This document shows positions 12,160 through 24,189 of a stretch of DNA of 64,000 nucleotides, one piece after another. Under the pieces are notes generated by a model. That model did not search any database. It was given only the letters and a program-made list of their open reading frames with translations, and was not told where the DNA came from. The position numbers and the translations under genes are program-made. Source of the DNA: Acephala macrosclerotiorum (taxonomy: Eukaryota; Ascomycota; Leotiomycetes; Helotiales; Mollisiaceae); contig MU119389.1 of NCBI GenBank assembly GCA_014904845.1, positions 46,034 to 110,033 of the forward strand. The letters are read 5' to 3'. How positions within the stretch are numbered: the stretch's first letter is position 1; each line of letters begins with the position of its first letter.

Positions 12160-13319
12160 CTACAGTCGACTTGCCTTGCTATTATTGAAATTCTCGGGAA
12201 CCAAATCCTCACTCAATGCCCATAGCCTGTCCGCTTTTGCACCATCCGATGCCCATTTCGCTGGTCTTTTCATCTTGCAGTCTTCGATATACACGCCTGC
12301 CTCATCTGCTCATGCACTATTAGCTTGCTATATCGTCGTGGATGTACGGATTGGGAGGGGTTTACCTTCTAAGCCTGGATCAAACCCAGCAACCACCAGG
12401 GTTGATGCTCCTTGATCCAAAGTCTTCCAATTATCACCAATCCCAGCAAAAAGTCCTTTCACTGCCGCTTCATCAAGCTCTCTTGCTAGATTCGTCATGA
12501 TGTCTGCCTTGTCAGCAACTGCCTTCCAACGCTGGTGACAGGTATGGTCCACTCACTACCAGGAGAAACGGCAAAACTCTTCAGGCCCTGCGAACCATAC
12601 CTCGCATTCAAACCAACACTGAATAACACATTCGCCGTCTTGCTCTGTCCATACGCTATGCCAGACTCATAACCCCCATCGTTCCTCAATATGCCTTCCG
12701 GTAAACCCCTTCTCGGCTGCTCATCCCTCGGAACATTCTTCCCGCGATCTTGGTTGATGTCGCTGAATCTCACTGGGGAGATGACATGGGCTTCACTTGC
12801 TGTATTGATGACTCTTTTCCTGCCAGTCTTTGCTTGGAGCATCGAGGGAAGGAGAAGGTTGGTGAAGAGGAACGGACCGAGGTAGTTTGTTGCGAATTGC
12901 AATTCCACACCTTCTTTCGTTAGGTGTTTTGTGCTGATGTTGATGCCTGCATTGTTGAATAGGATGTCGACTGCTCCGACTGGTCTTATAATTTGCTTTA
13001 CTTTATCGGCTGCTTGCCGGACACTTTTCAAGCTTGAGAGATCCAAGACGACTGCTTCGATCTTGACGGTCGGGTAGAAGGCATGGATTTCCTTTACAGC
13101 AGCCTGGATGTTTGACAGAGTTCGTGATGCGAGGATCAACATTTCTGGGGCTTGAGACGCAATTGCTAGCGCGAGAGCGGCTCCTATACTCTGCGGGGAG
13201 ACGCCTGTGATGGCGACTGGGTGTTGAATGTCAGCGAGCCCTCCGATATTTGAATCATGAGTATTCAATCTGTGAAACCCCGAAGACTGCCAATCCAATG
13301 TTTGACGCAGCTTTGCCAA
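12160..13319 (-). CDS. Short-chain dehydrogenase/reductase (retinol dehydrogenase-like)
   Basis: Classical-type SDR, an NAD(P)H-dependent oxidoreductase with unknown substrate. The Rossmann strand and glycine motif read VAITGVSPQSIGAAL, and the NNAG motif is present in DILFNNAGINIST. The catalytic Ser is in VINTASEAHV, and the YxxxK motif is in GIAYGQSKTANVLFSVGLNA. A 53-nt intron (12556-12504) joins SPG to NIMTNLARELDEAA. A second intron after DPGLEG leads to EAGVYIEDCKMKRPAKWASD, and the stop is at 12160-12162. The total is about 340 residues, normal for the family. The first 30 or so residues before the Rossmann strand are atypical (MAKLRQTLDWQSSGFHR), so a different first exon is possible. 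Confidence 0.85.
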
Positions 13320-13550
13320 CTTTAGAGTGGTGAATCTACCTCCACCATCTGAACATTACCACTGGTATGTTCAAAGCGAGTTGAACACCCACTACCCCAA
13401 AGTACTTAAGACCCAACTCTAACTAGAACATAATAAACATCTCAAAGAAATCAACAAATTTATCTTGAAAGTTGAATGAAAATAACGAGTTGCAAAATGA
13501 ACAATCCTCCAGAAATTATTCTCGTGGCGTCAGCTTTCCAAATACCTGTG

Positions 13551-13585
13551 CTACAAATGACTACAAATGACTACAAATGACTACA
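13551..13585. repeat. 10-bp tandem repeat, 3.5 copies
   Basis: Three exact copies of CTACAAATGA followed by a half copy (CTACA), upstream of the SDR gene. Simple sequence with no function inferred. Confidence 0.9.
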
Positions 13586-14196
13586 CGGACATTCACTCTT
13601 CCCAAACCACCAATCCTAGAACACACATTCAAAACACACCGAACCCTATTTTTCAAACAAGATGATCGCCGACATTCTCCTCTCAGCTCCTGCAGTGCAC
13701 CACTAAGCGCTACCAAAGTACACCAACCTCGCACCAAGACCAAAAAACACAACACTTTCAACTCCGCACAAACAACAGCATAGCAACAAGCATGAAAACA
13801 ACCCACTAATCTTCCCCTTTATCTCCCCACCAAAAGCCCTCGCAGCCTCTAAAGCGCCGGTCCCATGCCCAAATTCCGGGTGCGAAATAGCCATTTCTGC
13901 AACCTCTTCTTTCCCTTTCCCCTAGCTTCTTCGACAAAACAACAAAATCCAGTCTACCAACTTCAATAACCACCAATCAACTCTCCAAACCTACCTATTC
14001 GTAACTTTGGCTTTTGCGGCTGGATGAACTAAAGACGTTGCTAAGGAAAAGGAACTTCGTTGCTGCGTTACCCCGCTTTTGAAGGTCCAAAAGGAGGTTG
14101 GGTACCAGCCATGTTTAAATTCACGTGAACGTTCAGGGGGTACGTATCTAGCGTAAGCGAGACGGGAAGTGTGTATGTAAACAAAGGAAGCGGAGT

Positions 14197-14226
14197 GAAA
14201 CGAAACGAAACGAAACGAAACGAAAC
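14197..14226. repeat. Pentanucleotide microsatellite (GAAAC)6
   Basis: Six exact GAAAC units in the intergenic DNA downstream of the kinase stop codon. Confidence 0.95.
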
Positions 14227-14656
14227 GGGAATACATGCAGGCAGAATTGAAGGTGATATGGAGGACAATGCCTTTGCGAGAGATTCTCTCGAGTCGAGAG
14301 CGCGTTATTTGATTCGGGTAAGTGGGACTGGGTAGCTGCTGCCGTGTTCTATTAATTGTAAGTTGTGGGGCAACTTTCAACAGGAGGACTTTCTCCTTTC
14401 GCCAAAGCTTAAATTGTTAGTTCGAAGTCACAGAGAATATCACGATGATGGAACATTTTGTAGAGTGGGTAATTATCTGTGATTTCAAAGTCCGAAGATA
14501 TCTAATACACAGAAAAGCGAGTCAAAGCAAGACCGTCTCTCCCTACAATCTCTGAGTGTTGTGCTACCGATAGACTCCTTGAAAAAAGATATTCAGAAGT
14601 CAGGGGGTATAATGATGTCCAACCCAGTCGCAGAAGTCCGAGAAGTAGAGCCAAAA

Positions 14657-16603
14657 CTACATGTGGGAATCCCTCCAACCTCCCACCCACTCAAGGTCAC
14701 TGACGTGATTATCATGACGATGATTGCCATGATGATCACGAACCTTATCCCGTGCCCAAGGGCAATGCCCCTTATCCTTCGCACCGTGCGGGCCAGTATC
14801 CTTAATAACAGTATTCGCCTTATTATCCCAAACCCCTGCTCCAAATCCCATGAAGCCTAACCCAACGTTTCGACGTGCCTTCCACAAATCTGGAGACTTT
14901 TCGGGCTCAGACGTGCCAGTGTATGCGCGTCTACGTTCTCCCAGCGCAGACCACTTGTCGAAAGTGGTTCGCTTCGGTGGTGGCGAGTACCGAGGGGAGT
15001 GTTGAGGAGCAACAATCTCCTTTGGTGGAGTATCATGGAAAAAGAAACCATCCGCAACAAGGTCCGCATCGATGTCGGCTGTGACCCGGCCAGCCTCCGG
15101 TTGCAACTTGGAAATATTTACAAATGTTGAGCTCTTTGGCTCAAGTGGTCCTCGTATCGTCTCATCTTCATTCTCATTCTTGCTTTCGTGACTCCAGGTC
15201 CTTGCATTCTGTATTTGACGTGCCTTGAATTGTTTCTCGGCTTCCTCTTCCTCTTCGATATCCTCATCCCACAAGTCGCTCCAGCTCTTGGACACAACAT
15301 CGTTCTTCTTACCGAAGATTGATGCGAGAGATGGCAGAGGCTTGGGCTTCGACAAGGTAATTGGTAGCGATCCAGAGATGGGAGTGAGGCTAGCTTTGGG
15401 CGGTCCGGCTTTGACTGGACGTCGGATAGCGAGCGACCTCATGGAAGCTCCGAGAGAGGAATCTAACATTGATGCCAACGATGGTGTCTGTTGACCAACG
15501 GAGAACCAGTCCTTGTTACTCTCTTCAGAGCTGGGGAAGAGGTCTTCGGATTGGTAGTCTTCGTCGTCTGGGATGGCTGAGAGCTGGCGGAATTGTTGAG
15601 GTGGGCTGGCGTGCAAGGCCTTTGCCCAAGGGAAAGAGCCGTTGTCCATCTGCGGGCTTTGAATTGAAGGAGTCCGGAGTGGTTCGCGGTTGGCACTGGC
15701 GATGCCCCGTCTTTCGGCAGAGCAGAAATCGTCCAAGGACTCGTCAAACGTAGTGAAGCTCACGACCCGCTCGAGTGCTTCACGAGCAGCCTGGAGGGAT
15801 CGTTTGCGTGGATCCAAACTCATGCATTGGGCAATCACCTCGTATGTGTCTTGGGACATTGTTGGGAAGACATCGAAGAGGGATTGCTTGTCTCGTGAAA
15901 AGTCGAGGAAGAGCGGATCAGACTCGGTGGGTGTGGTGAAGGGATTTCGCGAGAAGAGGATGTTCAACAAGCAGATACCGATGGCCCAGATATCGGCTTG
16001 TTCAGGCGCGTATCCAGCTCCGGCAGAGTCGTATTGTTCGGGTGACATGTATCGGTCACTGCCAACAGTAGTTTCGTAAGTCCATTTGTCGGACGTAGCC
16101 AAACCGAAGTCCCCAAGCTTCATCTCGCCAGCTTGTGTAAGGAAGATGTTCTCTGGCTTGATGTCTCGGTGGTACATGCCCTTGCTGTGGATGTAGGCAA
16201 CAGCATCGACGAGTTGGAGCATGAAGCGTCGGACGTGCTCGGTCTCCAATGGCCCAGTTCCCGTTCTGATAGCCTCATACAAATCGCCCCTCGCGCAAAA
16301 CTCGAGGACGATGTAAATATGAGCATCCGTCTCGAAAGAGGAGATGAGGTTGACAATATTGGCGTGGGAACCAAGACGAGCATGGCAGGCGAGCTCTTCG
16401 GACTTCTCGTCAATGGCAAAGGAGGTGTCTGCATCGGTTATGGCTGATTTCTTTGTCAAGCACTTGATGGCGACATATTCGTTGTTCGTTAAGTCCTCAG
16501 CCATAAAGACCATACCGAAGGAGCCATGATTGAGTGGGGAAATTGTCTTGAAGCGGCCATCCAGGACCACCCCATCATAGAATTGATCCCTGAGGCATTC
16601 CAT
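14657..16603 (-). CDS. Serine/threonine protein kinase, KSP1 / Ran1 (Pat1) type
   Basis: Single-exon kinase of 648 residues. The kinase domain takes up about residues 15-285: glycine loop NHGSFGMVF, catalytic Lys in VAIKCLTKKS, HRDIKPEN catalytic loop, DFGLA magnesium loop, an APE-like site MSPEQYD, and DIWAIGICL in the F helix. The long C-terminal half is low-complexity and acidic/serine-rich, with stretches such as WDEDIEEEEEAEKQ and a conserved GLGFMGFGAGVW near the end. The best match is the fungal group containing budding yeast KSP1 (TORC1-linked regulator of filamentous growth and autophagy) and fission yeast Ran1/Pat1. That assignment is from kinase-domain wording, and the target is not visible. 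The ATG at 16603 fits the family start (MECLRDQFYDGVVLDGRF). A long 5' leader is likely because no other gene follows for several kilobases. Confidence 0.85.
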   Translation of the reverse strand: MECLRDQFYDGVVLDGRFKTISPLNHGSFGMVFMAEDLTNNEYVAIKCLTKKSAITDADTSFAIDEKSEELACHARLGSHANIVNLISSFETDAHIYIVLEFCARGDLYEAIRTGTGPLETEHVRRFMLQLVDAVAYIHSKGMYHRDIKPENIFLTQAGEMKLGDFGLATSDKWTYETTVGSDRYMSPEQYDSAGAGYAPEQADIWAIGICLLNILFSRNPFTTPTESDPLFLDFSRDKQSLFDVFPTMSQDTYEVIAQCMSLDPRKRSLQAAREALERVVSFTTFDESLDDFCSAERRGIASANREPLRTPSIQSPQMDNGSFPWAKALHASPPQQFRQLSAIPDDEDYQSEDLFPSSEESNKDWFSVGQQTPSLASMLDSSLGASMRSLAIRRPVKAGPPKASLTPISGSLPITLSKPKPLPSLASIFGKKNDVVSKSWSDLWDEDIEEEEEAEKQFKARQIQNARTWSHESKNENEDETIRGPLEPKSSTFVNISKLQPEAGRVTADIDADLVADGFFFHDTPPKEIVAPQHSPRYSPPPKRTTFDKWSALGERRRAYTGTSEPEKSPDLWKARRNVGLGFMGFGAGVWDNKANTVIKDTGPHGAKDKGHCPWARDKVRDHHGNHRHDNHVSDLEWVGGWRDSHM

Positions 16604-19600
16604 GATGATGATGTTGTTGTTGGTGTCGGAGAAAGGTGTAGTTTTGAAGAGTGTGAAGTATTGAATCGAAGTGAGGTATGATTAAGTAGCTGGAAAGGCA
16701 AGAAAAGACTCAAAGTAGTATTGTACAACCGGAATGTTTTTGGGTCCGTGAAGACTGTGAGGAAGCAATACAACCGAGAAATGCTTTTGTCTTCTCTAAA
16801 AACAAGGTGGTGTCACAGCGAGCTTCGCTCGAATGGTGGAAGATCGGAGTTGTTGAGGCGGATCGAGAGATGCGAGGAGGTGCGGAATGGCGGATAACAA
16901 ACTGGCAACGCTATATAAATGTATTCAACGGTCGAGAAAATGATGAACTGGTGAAAACTCCGGGATGTATCGTAGGGTCAGAGGCTCATTGATGGGTATT
17001 CGAATCGCTAACAAAGGAAATTGAGTTGTGGGTCGTAAACAGAAGGACGAAAGGTCCGTTAAGGAAAGGTGTGAAGTCGTTATGCTAACATGGAAACCGG
17101 ACGAGATGAACGAATGTCTGAGGTTTGTTGAGTCCTCAGTAAGCGGTACGAGTAAACGAACTGCTGGAAGTGGAGGGAAGGGTGGTGCCGGTGGTCGGTG
17201 GAGGAAACGGATCGACCGAGAGTCAATTCACGCAAATGAGCTGATGCCAATTGAGTGAATCAAGGTGAAGTATCGTCAGAATAGTGAACTACAAATTCAC
17301 CGAGGATGTGTATGGTAGCTGTGCAGGTTGGTTGATGAACTGAGCCTGTGGTTTGATACCAGGCAGTCAGATCGGATGGGATTGGATTGGAGAGGAAATC
17401 TATCGTAAGACAATCTCTGAACCTGTTGTGGAAATCATGTGTTGCTACTGTTTGCTTGGAGGAATAGGCTGTCGAAGAGCTTGCTCTCCGTCTGCCTTTC
17501 CGATGGTGGAAGTCGAGGATGATTGCGTACCGGTCGGACGAGAAGGTGAAGGTGAAGGCGATAAGAGTGCGAGTCGAGGGTAGGGTAGGGAAACGGTACT
17601 CGACGGAACAGTGTAATGTGGTTCGATCTGTCGAGGACAATCTGCTTTCAACGTCTGCAAAGCTTCTTCGGGGGAAGGTGGTCGTCGTGGAATGTTATTG
17701 TTGCTGTGAGCAACGATGACGCAGATGCGAGGCAACGGCAACGGCGACGTCGAGTTCGAAGGAGCGAGGCGAATGAAGAGGAGTAGGTAGGTAATTAGGT
17801 AGAGGCGGAAGAGAAGAGGAGGAGGAGAGGATGAAGGTGAACTGCGAACGACGTTTGATTGTGACCAGTCTAGGGGGATCGTGAACAGCTTTAGAGGGAT
17901 GGGGAGAGAAGGTGTTGATAGGGACGGTGAGCAACAATGAGAGCGTGGTGTCTGGGATGGGTGCCTGAGGCCGGAATACGAGCTAGCGCGTGTGGTGGTC
18001 CTGGCCGTGGTGGTGTTCGGTGGGTTTAAACAAGGGCGGTCAAGGACGGTCGCTCGACTGAGTCTCCTCCCACTGGATCATTCGAGGCGCAAGGATGCCT
18101 GCATGCATAAAAACAGCGTGGTGTCTCAATGCCGGGTAAAGCTCGCTGCCAACAAAGAAGGCAAGAAGGCGCCATGGCACGCCATGGCCCGCCACTCAGA
18201 GGCATGCAATGTGAAACCTGCGGGGCTGACAGCAGCCCAGGGCCCGCTGCTTTCAGTTCTTTCGACGGGCTTCTGTGCTGGCAAAGGACTCTCGCCACAA
18301 TTGGACAGGGTGGGGTGGGCTAACTTTGTCTTATGCAGTGCCTGGCAGTGTGGGCAGGCGTGCGTGGAGGTTCTCTCCTGGACTCTGCAGCCAGCGTGCA
18401 GGTCGAAAAGTTGCGCCTTGCCTCTCGCAGCCAGTCTACTCTGCGCCTGCTCTGCGCCTGTTCTTCGCCTCTTCTTGATTGGACTTGGCGTGCTCGTCGC
18501 CTGTCTCTGCCTGCTTTAGTGCTGGCTCCAACCTGGCCTCAGACGCTCTGGCATCTGGAATGCTCCACGCCCGCCAGCCTTTGAGTGAGGCCTCGAGTGA
18601 GGTACGAACACGGGTACCTTCCACTATTTCCATGCTCCGATGGCCGCTGAAGCTCCATCTGGCAATTCGCAATCTTGCGAGGGCACCACGAGGGCACCAC
18701 GAGGCCACGAGAACTGGACACAGTGCATCACAGGCCTCTCGAGAGACCGCTGCCCTAGAATGTGAGAGAACAATAGGGACGTCAGCCAACGACGCAGCCT
18801 TTCATCATGCCTTCCGCAGAATCCGCTGGAACGCTGGAACGCTGGAAACACTAGAACCGCCAAACATTTGCCGCCCAATGACACTTCGCAATTTGGCTGA
18901 GCAAACGCGACGCCCGGCTCTTGCCTTGGTAGGCTGTGGCAGCACGACAGCACACCTTCTCCTCCAAAAGAGTCCAGTCCCAACCAGGTCGTGTGACCAG
19001 GTTCGTGAAAGTGAATCGTCCCCAGACAGCTCTCAATAGCTCTCATCAATCGCGAGATCTGTCGACATTCTGTGAATGCCGATGATCATCTGCGACATTT
19101 CCTGTGTAGCACACGACGCAAGGAGTGGAATCGTGAAGCTCAACAATCGTGAGCTCATCCCAGCCGTCACCCCAGGTATCGTCATTGTCAGGTCTCGTCA
19201 GCTCACAAAGCTCCCCCAATGTCCCCAAGCTCCAAGAACAATGTGCACGCTACTCGAAACGGATACACCGGAATCCACCGAGGACCCCGCGATCAATGTT
19301 GAAGAATGCAATCAATTGAGTTCCATGACGACTGATTCTGGCGCTGATCATGTCCTCTCAAACCATCTCATCAATTTGATGCTCTGATACCCGCCGACTC
19401 CACTGCAGCGTCTTCGGATCTCGATGCCCTGCCGTGCGTCCTCGTTTCTCAGGATTTCTCGAGAAGTTTCTCTATGGCTGCATCAAGGCCTCAGGTCTGG
19501 CTTCGAGGAAGGCTAAATGCTCACGGTGATCCTTCACGACGAATCGTGAGTAACCGCCCTACACCTTCTCATTTATCTGGCGTAGCAGACCTTCGTCTCA

Positions 19601-21545
19601 CTGGTTCGAGCGAGCAAATTGGCTTTCTGGCTCTCCAAAACGTCTGACTCGCTTGGCCAGAACCAGGTGCCGTCTGCAGAACATAGCAAGTTTAAATTGT
19701 TATGATGGGAACGAGCGAGGGTCTTGCTTCAGCTTCGTATGATGATCGCGCTACGAGATTCTTGACGCGTCGAGCTCCCGCGAAGCTCGCATTTACCCTT
19801 CGATCGTCCTGATAAGCTTAGAGCTTGGTCGATCATCACTCTAATTCTAGATCCCAGAGCCGTGAAGAAAGTCTAAGAAAGTCATCCCGCTTAAACTTCA
19901 CTCGTCTAACAGCACTGAAACATCTCGATGACTACACCCATTGTTGCTGTCGATGTTGCAATTGCTGCTGACCACTTAAAGAAACTCGCCGAAGACAATT
20001 GTCACTGGAGTTTCATGAAAGATATCGCGAACCGGTGACGGTATCGCCCAGTGAGATAATTGTACCCCCAACAGTTGTACAAGCATATCGACGACGACGA
20101 CGACGACGACGACACCCAGCACCATTCGGAACGGGAGGTTGGAGCATTCCTCCCCCACCACGGCCCCCAATGGCAAGCTCCCGTTGGTGACACCTCAAGT
20201 GGTAAGTTGTGGCGTCTCAAGTCAACAATCCAACCTCCAACCTCTGCATCTCCAGCCATTTCCAGCATCAAGTAAACAAAAAATCCAAATACCACAAACC
20301 GTAGCTTTCCTCCCCAAATCTCCATCAAAACGTGCCAACGCTTGCGTGAACAACAAGCCAGAACCCAAGGGCGATCGTGGGACACAGACATTTCTTACAC
20401 CATCTCCACATACCACGTCGCGCACAGGACATTCCCGCTGCCAGTTCGCATCAACCCCACAAGAGAGTTAAATCGGGCGTCTCTGATACAGTGTCAAGTG
20501 CCTCACCCCACATCTCCTCACGGTTTCATCATCTCCATGGACGCGGTGGACGCGAGAAAGGTGAAAACAGAAAACCCGCCGAAAGTATCGTGAGATTTGC
20601 GAAGATTTTAGCGGTGAAGATGAAAACTCTGCTGGTTGCGGTAAACTACTGCAGTTGTATCCGTGATGGTTGTCAATATTGATACGGTCATCGAATAAAC
20701 ACAATGAGAGCGAGGGGGGCCCAGCCAAACGAGGAACTGCACGTCGTGATCCAGACTGCAACCACTTCCCATTAAGACGAAATATTTGCCACCACCTTCC
20801 TGCAGCATCAACAGGCGAGGCGAGACAAGAACATCCCCCGTTCTCCACGCACACATCAACTGCACAGCAGTTCCTGAAGCTATACTTCGTACGTACTCTC
20901 AGCCTGTCCAGGCCCTCTACCGAATCGTGAATCACGACCCTCTTTCATCAACGTGTCTCCCGCCACTCCTGTCCTGACTCCCGCAGTGGGGCCGCCCTGC
21001 TGTCCTTCTCATGCCTCCATGCACCCGCAAGCAAGGCGAATCTCTCACTTGCATGTATGGGTGGATCCAGGACCAAGTTCCTCTATGCAACCACCATCAA
21101 AATCCTACGAAAATATCCGACATTTCGCTGCTCACCGCCATCACAATCTTAAACTCCTCGATAGAATCGAAGCCATTCGCGGGTTGACGAGCGCTATCTT
21201 TGGGGTCCAGGCGGATCGGTTACTTGATCCGAAAGCCAAATCGGCATCTTGCCGGAGCCCACCAGCTGGATTCAGAAACCTGCAGCACGTTGGACTCTCC
21301 ACTACCATTCAATAAGTCGGAAACGAGGTTGAAGGCTTCATGCACGTTACTGCAACGCTGCTGCACGCAAACACGGAAAGCTCACTGGTCGAGATCCCGC
21401 TATACCGGATGTTGATCTTTGCGACTGGACGAGGTTGAAATTTCGTGAAAATTTCTTCGCTTCACCGCTACCTTGGAGATTTGGAGCCGAAGAGATCAAT
21501 ATTTTCTTTGAGAGAGACGCGCCGAAGGATTGAACTGAGGTGGAT
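16604..21545. other. 4.9-kb gene-poor divergent region
   Basis: It separates the divergently transcribed kinase and UTR4 genes. Many overlapping open frames occur on both strands because parts are rather GC-rich (about 17.9-19.1 kb), for example 186 residues at 18479-19039, but none has a domain or convincing splicing. It may hold long 5' leaders, upstream ORFs or regulatory DNA. One trinucleotide repeat lies within it. Confidence 0.5.
20089..20113. repeat. Trinucleotide microsatellite (CGA)8
   Basis: Eight CGA units in the intergenic region between the kinase and UTR4. Confidence 0.95.
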
Positions 21546-21563
21546 ATGGATATGGATATGGAT
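21541..21563. repeat. GGATAT hexanucleotide repeat over the UTR4 start codon
   Basis: Nearly four tandem units of a hexanucleotide. In frame it encodes alternating Met-Asp, so three successive ATG codons are available for initiation of UTR4. Confidence 0.85.
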
Positions 21564-23284
21564 ACACCGTTAGATATCGAGGTCGTGCTACTGGATATCG
21601 GTAGGTTCTTCCCGGAACTTTCTTTTCCTTTCCTTGGCTTGCTGGCTTGCAGGAGTTCGTTCTGAACGCAAAGTCAAAATGAAGTCTTTGATACGGTCAC
21701 GTGGGAGAGCATCGGGCTGACTTCTGTTCTCCATGCAGAAGGAACCGTCTGCCCCATCTCTTTCGTGAAGGATGTTCTGGTAAGCCAAATAACTATTTTC
21801 CTCCCCTCACTGCATATTCTCAAACTCCCAGTGGAAGCAAGTCCGTACGCATCATGAGATTCCTCAGATCCTTCAAGCGTTTATTCTGTACAATTCCTTC
21901 GCCAAAGGATCAGGCTCGCCCTCCTCTATGCATTGAGGTCAAGTGCCCAGGCAAATCCAATGGCAATCCTCTCCTCGGAACAATCCGAGCCAGCCTTCTG
22001 CTTTACTTTGCCGCTGTCTGATCAATGCCGTTGATCTGCACCTGCCGACTACATTCTCGCACAAATAGCAGGAGGAATATTTCCTATTCTCACAAGTTTG
22101 TGACCGATCACCTGGATATGCACAAGTGTTGCCATTTCCAGAAAAGCATTCCCTATTTGCCACTCCCGGCCACTCGGACATCCAGGTCGAGGCTCCCGAA
22201 CAGAAACATCGTGTCCCCCGTCAGAAACATCGTGGAGGATAAGAAAGCCACAAGTCCATGCCGTTGGTTGCTTTCTGTACAGTCAGGGAATTAGTATTCT
22301 CCGTTGAGATCCGAATGGACAGTGCAAATCTGCATCACGACACGAGACATTGCGGGGGACCAATCCTACGAGCTTGGTCCGGACATCTGATTCCTCCTTC
22401 TCTTGACTGTGGCGATGCTAATTTCCACATCTGATTCGCTCTTCATCATCTGAGTCAGCAGAAACTCTATATTTTCTTTTTCTATTCCTGTATTCCAGTC
22501 TCTCCACTCCAGGTCCCTGCGCGCGCCACCCACTACCCCGCAAAAGCAACCCGCATCAATCACTCCCCTTCCCTTCCCAGAAGTCAAATTACGCCATCAA
22601 ATCTCAAAAATCATCAACTGACATACCCCTGACTCGCAGTTCCCATACGCCCTCAAAGCACTAGACACCATCCTCGCCAATCCCACAGAATGGTCCTCCC
22701 AATCCTCCACCTTCGCAACTTACCGAGACGCCTTTCCCTCCGAATACCGGTCCTCCCCTGAAGCATTTCGAACCCATGTCCACGATCTCGTGGCACGAGA
22801 TGTGAAGATCGCTTACCTTAAGAATCTTCAAGGCCATCTCTGGGTTCGAGGGTATGAGAGTGGTGAGATTCGTTGCCCTTTATTCCCGGATGTCTACCCG
22901 GCTTTTAAACGTTGGCATGAGGCTGGGGTTCCGATTGTGATTTACTCGTCTGGATCAGTGGCGGCGCAGAAGCTGTTGTTTCAGTACACCGATGTTGAGG
23001 ATAAAGAGGATTTGAGACCACTTATTAGCGACTACTTCGATACGGTTAATGCGGGGTTGAAGATGGAGACGAGTAGCTATGAGAAGATTGCTGCTTCAAG
23101 AAGTGAGCCGGTCGGTAAATGGTTGTTCTTAAGTGATCGGATAGAAGAAGTTGAGGCAGCTAGGGCGGTTGGTATGCAGTCCTTTGTCGTAGTGAGAGAC
23201 GGCAATGCTGCCTTGAGTGAGGAGGACAAGAAGAAGCATGTATTGATCGAGAATTTTGATCAAATCAAGATCAAAGGTGCTTGA
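21546..23284 (+). CDS. utr4: Enolase-phosphatase E1 (methionine salvage)
   Basis: HAD-family bifunctional enolase/phosphatase that converts 2,3-diketo-5-methylthiopentyl-1-phosphate to the acireductone in methionine salvage. The start ATG lies in a GGATAT repeat and gives MDMDMDTPLDIEVVLLDI. The first intron (21601-21738) joins it to EGTVCPISFVKDVL, completing the HAD motif I, DIEGT. A second, 860-nt intron (21780-22639) joins to FPYALKALDTILANP, and the last exon continues to the stop at 23284. HAD motif II is in VIYSSGSVAAQKLLF, the lysine and later motifs include AGLKMETSSYEKIA, and the C terminus has LFLSDRIEEVEAARAVGM. The total is about 235-250 residues, normal for the family. Cytosolic and nuclear in yeast. 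Confidence 0.9.
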
Positions 23285-24189
23285 GAGGAGGTAATCACGC
23301 TAATGATGCTGCCCTCCGATAGTCTCCTTGCTCCTTGCATTGCAATCAAGTGGCTACAGTTAGATAGAGATGATGACCTCTACGAATGATGAACGCACAA
23401 TTAGATTTTCAAACCTCCCAACATCTTTGAAATCTGTGCCTGTCACTGCCGGTCTCTGTTTCCAACTCGTCTACCCCCGGATATCTGCTTCAGAATAACG
23501 CTGCGCGATCGAATGTCCGAGCACTCATTGCTACATACAGCCTGAACCGGACCCCGTGCTCACTGACTGAAAAGTAACACGGCAATGTTGCCATCCTTTC
23601 CGCCCCGACTCTGACAACGATCTCTGGAACTAGACCACATTTCATCATTGCAACCTCAATGACAAACTTCTATCTCGGAAGAACCCTCATTCCTAATATA
23701 CACCTTCATAGCCAGTATCGACAGTCTTGCAACGTCATATTCAGACTTTACACTTTCCAGTGTATCAATATTCAACAGCTGGCTATGAGGACACATTTAA
23801 GTGCTGCGGACAAGACACAAACCTGTCTACTTCTGCGTTTGCACCTTCATCACAAGCTTCCTAGCTCCCAACCAGCTCAACATCGCAAATTATCACAACG
23901 ATGAAGTCCAGATAGTCCTCCACATTGACTACTAGTCGAGTATAGACTTCGCCAGACCTTCGCTGTCAGCTCGTATACAGACATCCTCGTCTGAGAGCGT
24001 CCTAGCAGCAAGCCATCTTGACTCATGTTCTAGTGCACGACTTAAATCTTTGGTGTTCTGAATATCCTTACCTGTTCGACTAAGAGAGATGGCATACATG
24101 CATGGCCTGGCCGCTCAGAGTTGATAACTGCTACCTTGTGGGTTCTGAAAATGACGCTGATCTTACCCAGAAAGTCCGTTCCGCGCCTA
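23285..24189. other. Intergenic, no gene seen
   Basis: Short open frames only (for example 23659-23904), with no recognisable product. Confidence 0.5.

Larger units (their letters stand above)
13320..14656. other. Intergenic between SDR and kinase, with two short tandem repeats
   Basis: No gene was recognised. It contains the SDR promoter side, the presumed 3' UTR of the kinase gene, and the two tandem repeats listed separately. Confidence 0.5.

Noticed and set aside
18479..19039. 186-residue plus-strand open frame with an equally long minus-strand frame
   Set aside because: Both lie in GC-rich DNA where long open frames occur by chance; no recognisable protein.
22390..22470. Minus-strand ATGATGA (C-box-like) inside the UTR4 intron
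   Set aside because: No paired D box or rRNA antisense; it is also antisense to the host transcript.
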